Positions 63,627 to 64,000 of a DNA stretch of 64,000 nt are shown piece after piece; position 1 is the stretch's first letter; each line of letters begins with the position of its first letter. The notes beneath the pieces are model-generated. The model was not told the origin of the DNA, did not search any database, and saw only the letters and a list, made by a program, of their open reading frames with translations. This stretch comes from Syntrophus sp963665935. Its GTDB lineage: Bacteria > Desulfobacterota > Syntrophia > Syntrophales > Syntrophaceae. The translations under genes were made by a program, and so were the position numbers. Location: contig OY762510.1 of assembly GCA_963665935.1 (NCBI GenBank), positions 1,054,001-1,118,000 on the forward strand, in the 5' to 3' direction.

Positions 63627-64000
63627 ATGCTGGAAGCGATGAAAGACATGCTGAGATCCAAGGACACCTGCGTATTGGCAACTGTTTCCGGGAGTGAGCC
63701 CCATTGTTCCCTCATGTCTTATGCCGTCGATGAAGACTGCCGGGAAATCTACATGATGACGTTCAGAAGCACCCGGAAATATGAAAATCTCGTATCCAAT
63801 CCGGCGGTCAGTCTGCTTGTGGATACCAGAGAGGGGAATTCCCCCGGAGAGAGGGAGCAAACGAAGGCTTTGACTGTCAGCGGTCACTTCGAACGGATTG
63901 AAAGCAAAGAAAGGAAAAACCGGATTAAAGATCGCCTGCTGGGAAGACATCCTCACCTGAAAGCCTTTGCGGAAAACCCCGACACCGAGATCTTCCTGAT
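63627..64000 (+). CDS. Pyridoxamine 5'-phosphate oxidase-like FMN protein, partial
   Basis: The frame opens at ATG 63627 behind GGGAGG and runs off the right edge after about 125 codons. MLRSKDTCVLATVSGSEPHC, SLMSYAVDEDCREIYMMTF, RSTRKYENLVSNPAVSLLVD and HFERIESKERKNRIKDRLLG match the PNPOx-like split-barrel FMN family, which includes many small flavin reductases or sensors. Lone members rarely make pyridoxal phosphate, so the exact reaction is open. Confidence 0.8.
   Translation, partial: MLEAMKDMLRSKDTCVLATVSGSEPHCSLMSYAVDEDCREIYMMTFRSTRKYENLVSNPAVSLLVDTREGNSPGEREQTKALTVSGHFERIESKERKNRIKDRLLGRHPHLKAFAENPDTEIFL

Overview
The window looks like the chromosome of a strictly anaerobic deltaproteobacterium (Desulfobacterota), most like the syntrophic Syntrophus/Smithella group. 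This is inferred from gene content, not from a marker gene: two molybdopterin oxidoreductases, a crotonase beside an amidohydrolase and a PEP-synthase-like protein, a phenol/MetA-pathway-type outer-membrane protein, an N-type ATPase operon, and many GAF/PAS and NtrC-type regulators. No rRNA, tRNA or CRISPR array was seen.

Layout. 1-4548 (minus strand): a probable catabolic operon of crotonase, Trp-rich membrane protein, lone PEP-synthase ATP-binding domain, ACMSD-type amidohydrolase and a HAD-like protein cut by the window edge. 4549-6199: a promoter-bearing repeat followed by IS debris. 6200-12518: a mixed block with two NagD-type HAD phosphatases, an ARMT1-like protein, an AT-rich HD-like gene, a DMT transporter, a flavodoxin-like protein and an outer-membrane protein. 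The outer-membrane gene has a second copy of the ~310-bp promoter repeat upstream, so it and the catabolic operon probably share regulation. 12894-14812: a dead IS630 transposase, a small unknown protein, three 13-bp operator-like palindromes, a sigma70 promoter and a hairpin-rich element. 14839-17743: a TetR regulator and a molybdopterin oxidoreductase.

17822-23705 (minus) is the most interesting locus. One sigma70 promoter drives a stand-alone Lrp/AsnC effector domain, TrpC, TrpF, a RibD-type reductase, a TrpD-like phosphoribosyltransferase and a second molybdopterin oxidoreductase. Most junctions overlap or are tight. The TrpD and TrpF homologues keep their general catalytic residues but have lost the residues expected to hold the anthranilate carboxylate. 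Together with the RibD-like reductase and the Mo/W enzyme, this suggests a pathway that ribosylates and rearranges an aromatic amine other than anthranilate, rather than tryptophan synthesis.

24009-29371 holds a GAF/zinc protein, an MscS channel and a large GH63-like glucosidase. 29364-40327 is a Kdp potassium-uptake region: a duplicated kdpF, a lipoprotein, an NtrC-type regulator and histidine kinase, a tiny membrane protein, kdpFABC, and a KdpD-like sensor whose kinase domain is replaced by a PTS EIIA domain. 40334-50997 is a decaying type I restriction-modification island. Its hsdR and hsdS are intact, but hsdM is split by an IS1634-family element and two frameshifts, a Schlafen-type gene is frameshifted, and a DUF1016 gene is internally deleted.

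52237-58990 is a complete N-type ATPase operon (atpDCQRBEFAG) whose last gene overlaps a cytidylate-kinase-like gene; a paralogue of that kinase lies beyond the operon at 60116. The window closes with an RsbRD-N protein, a Nudix hydrolase, a double-zinc-ribbon thioredoxin, MutY and the start of a pyridoxamine-phosphate-oxidase-like gene.
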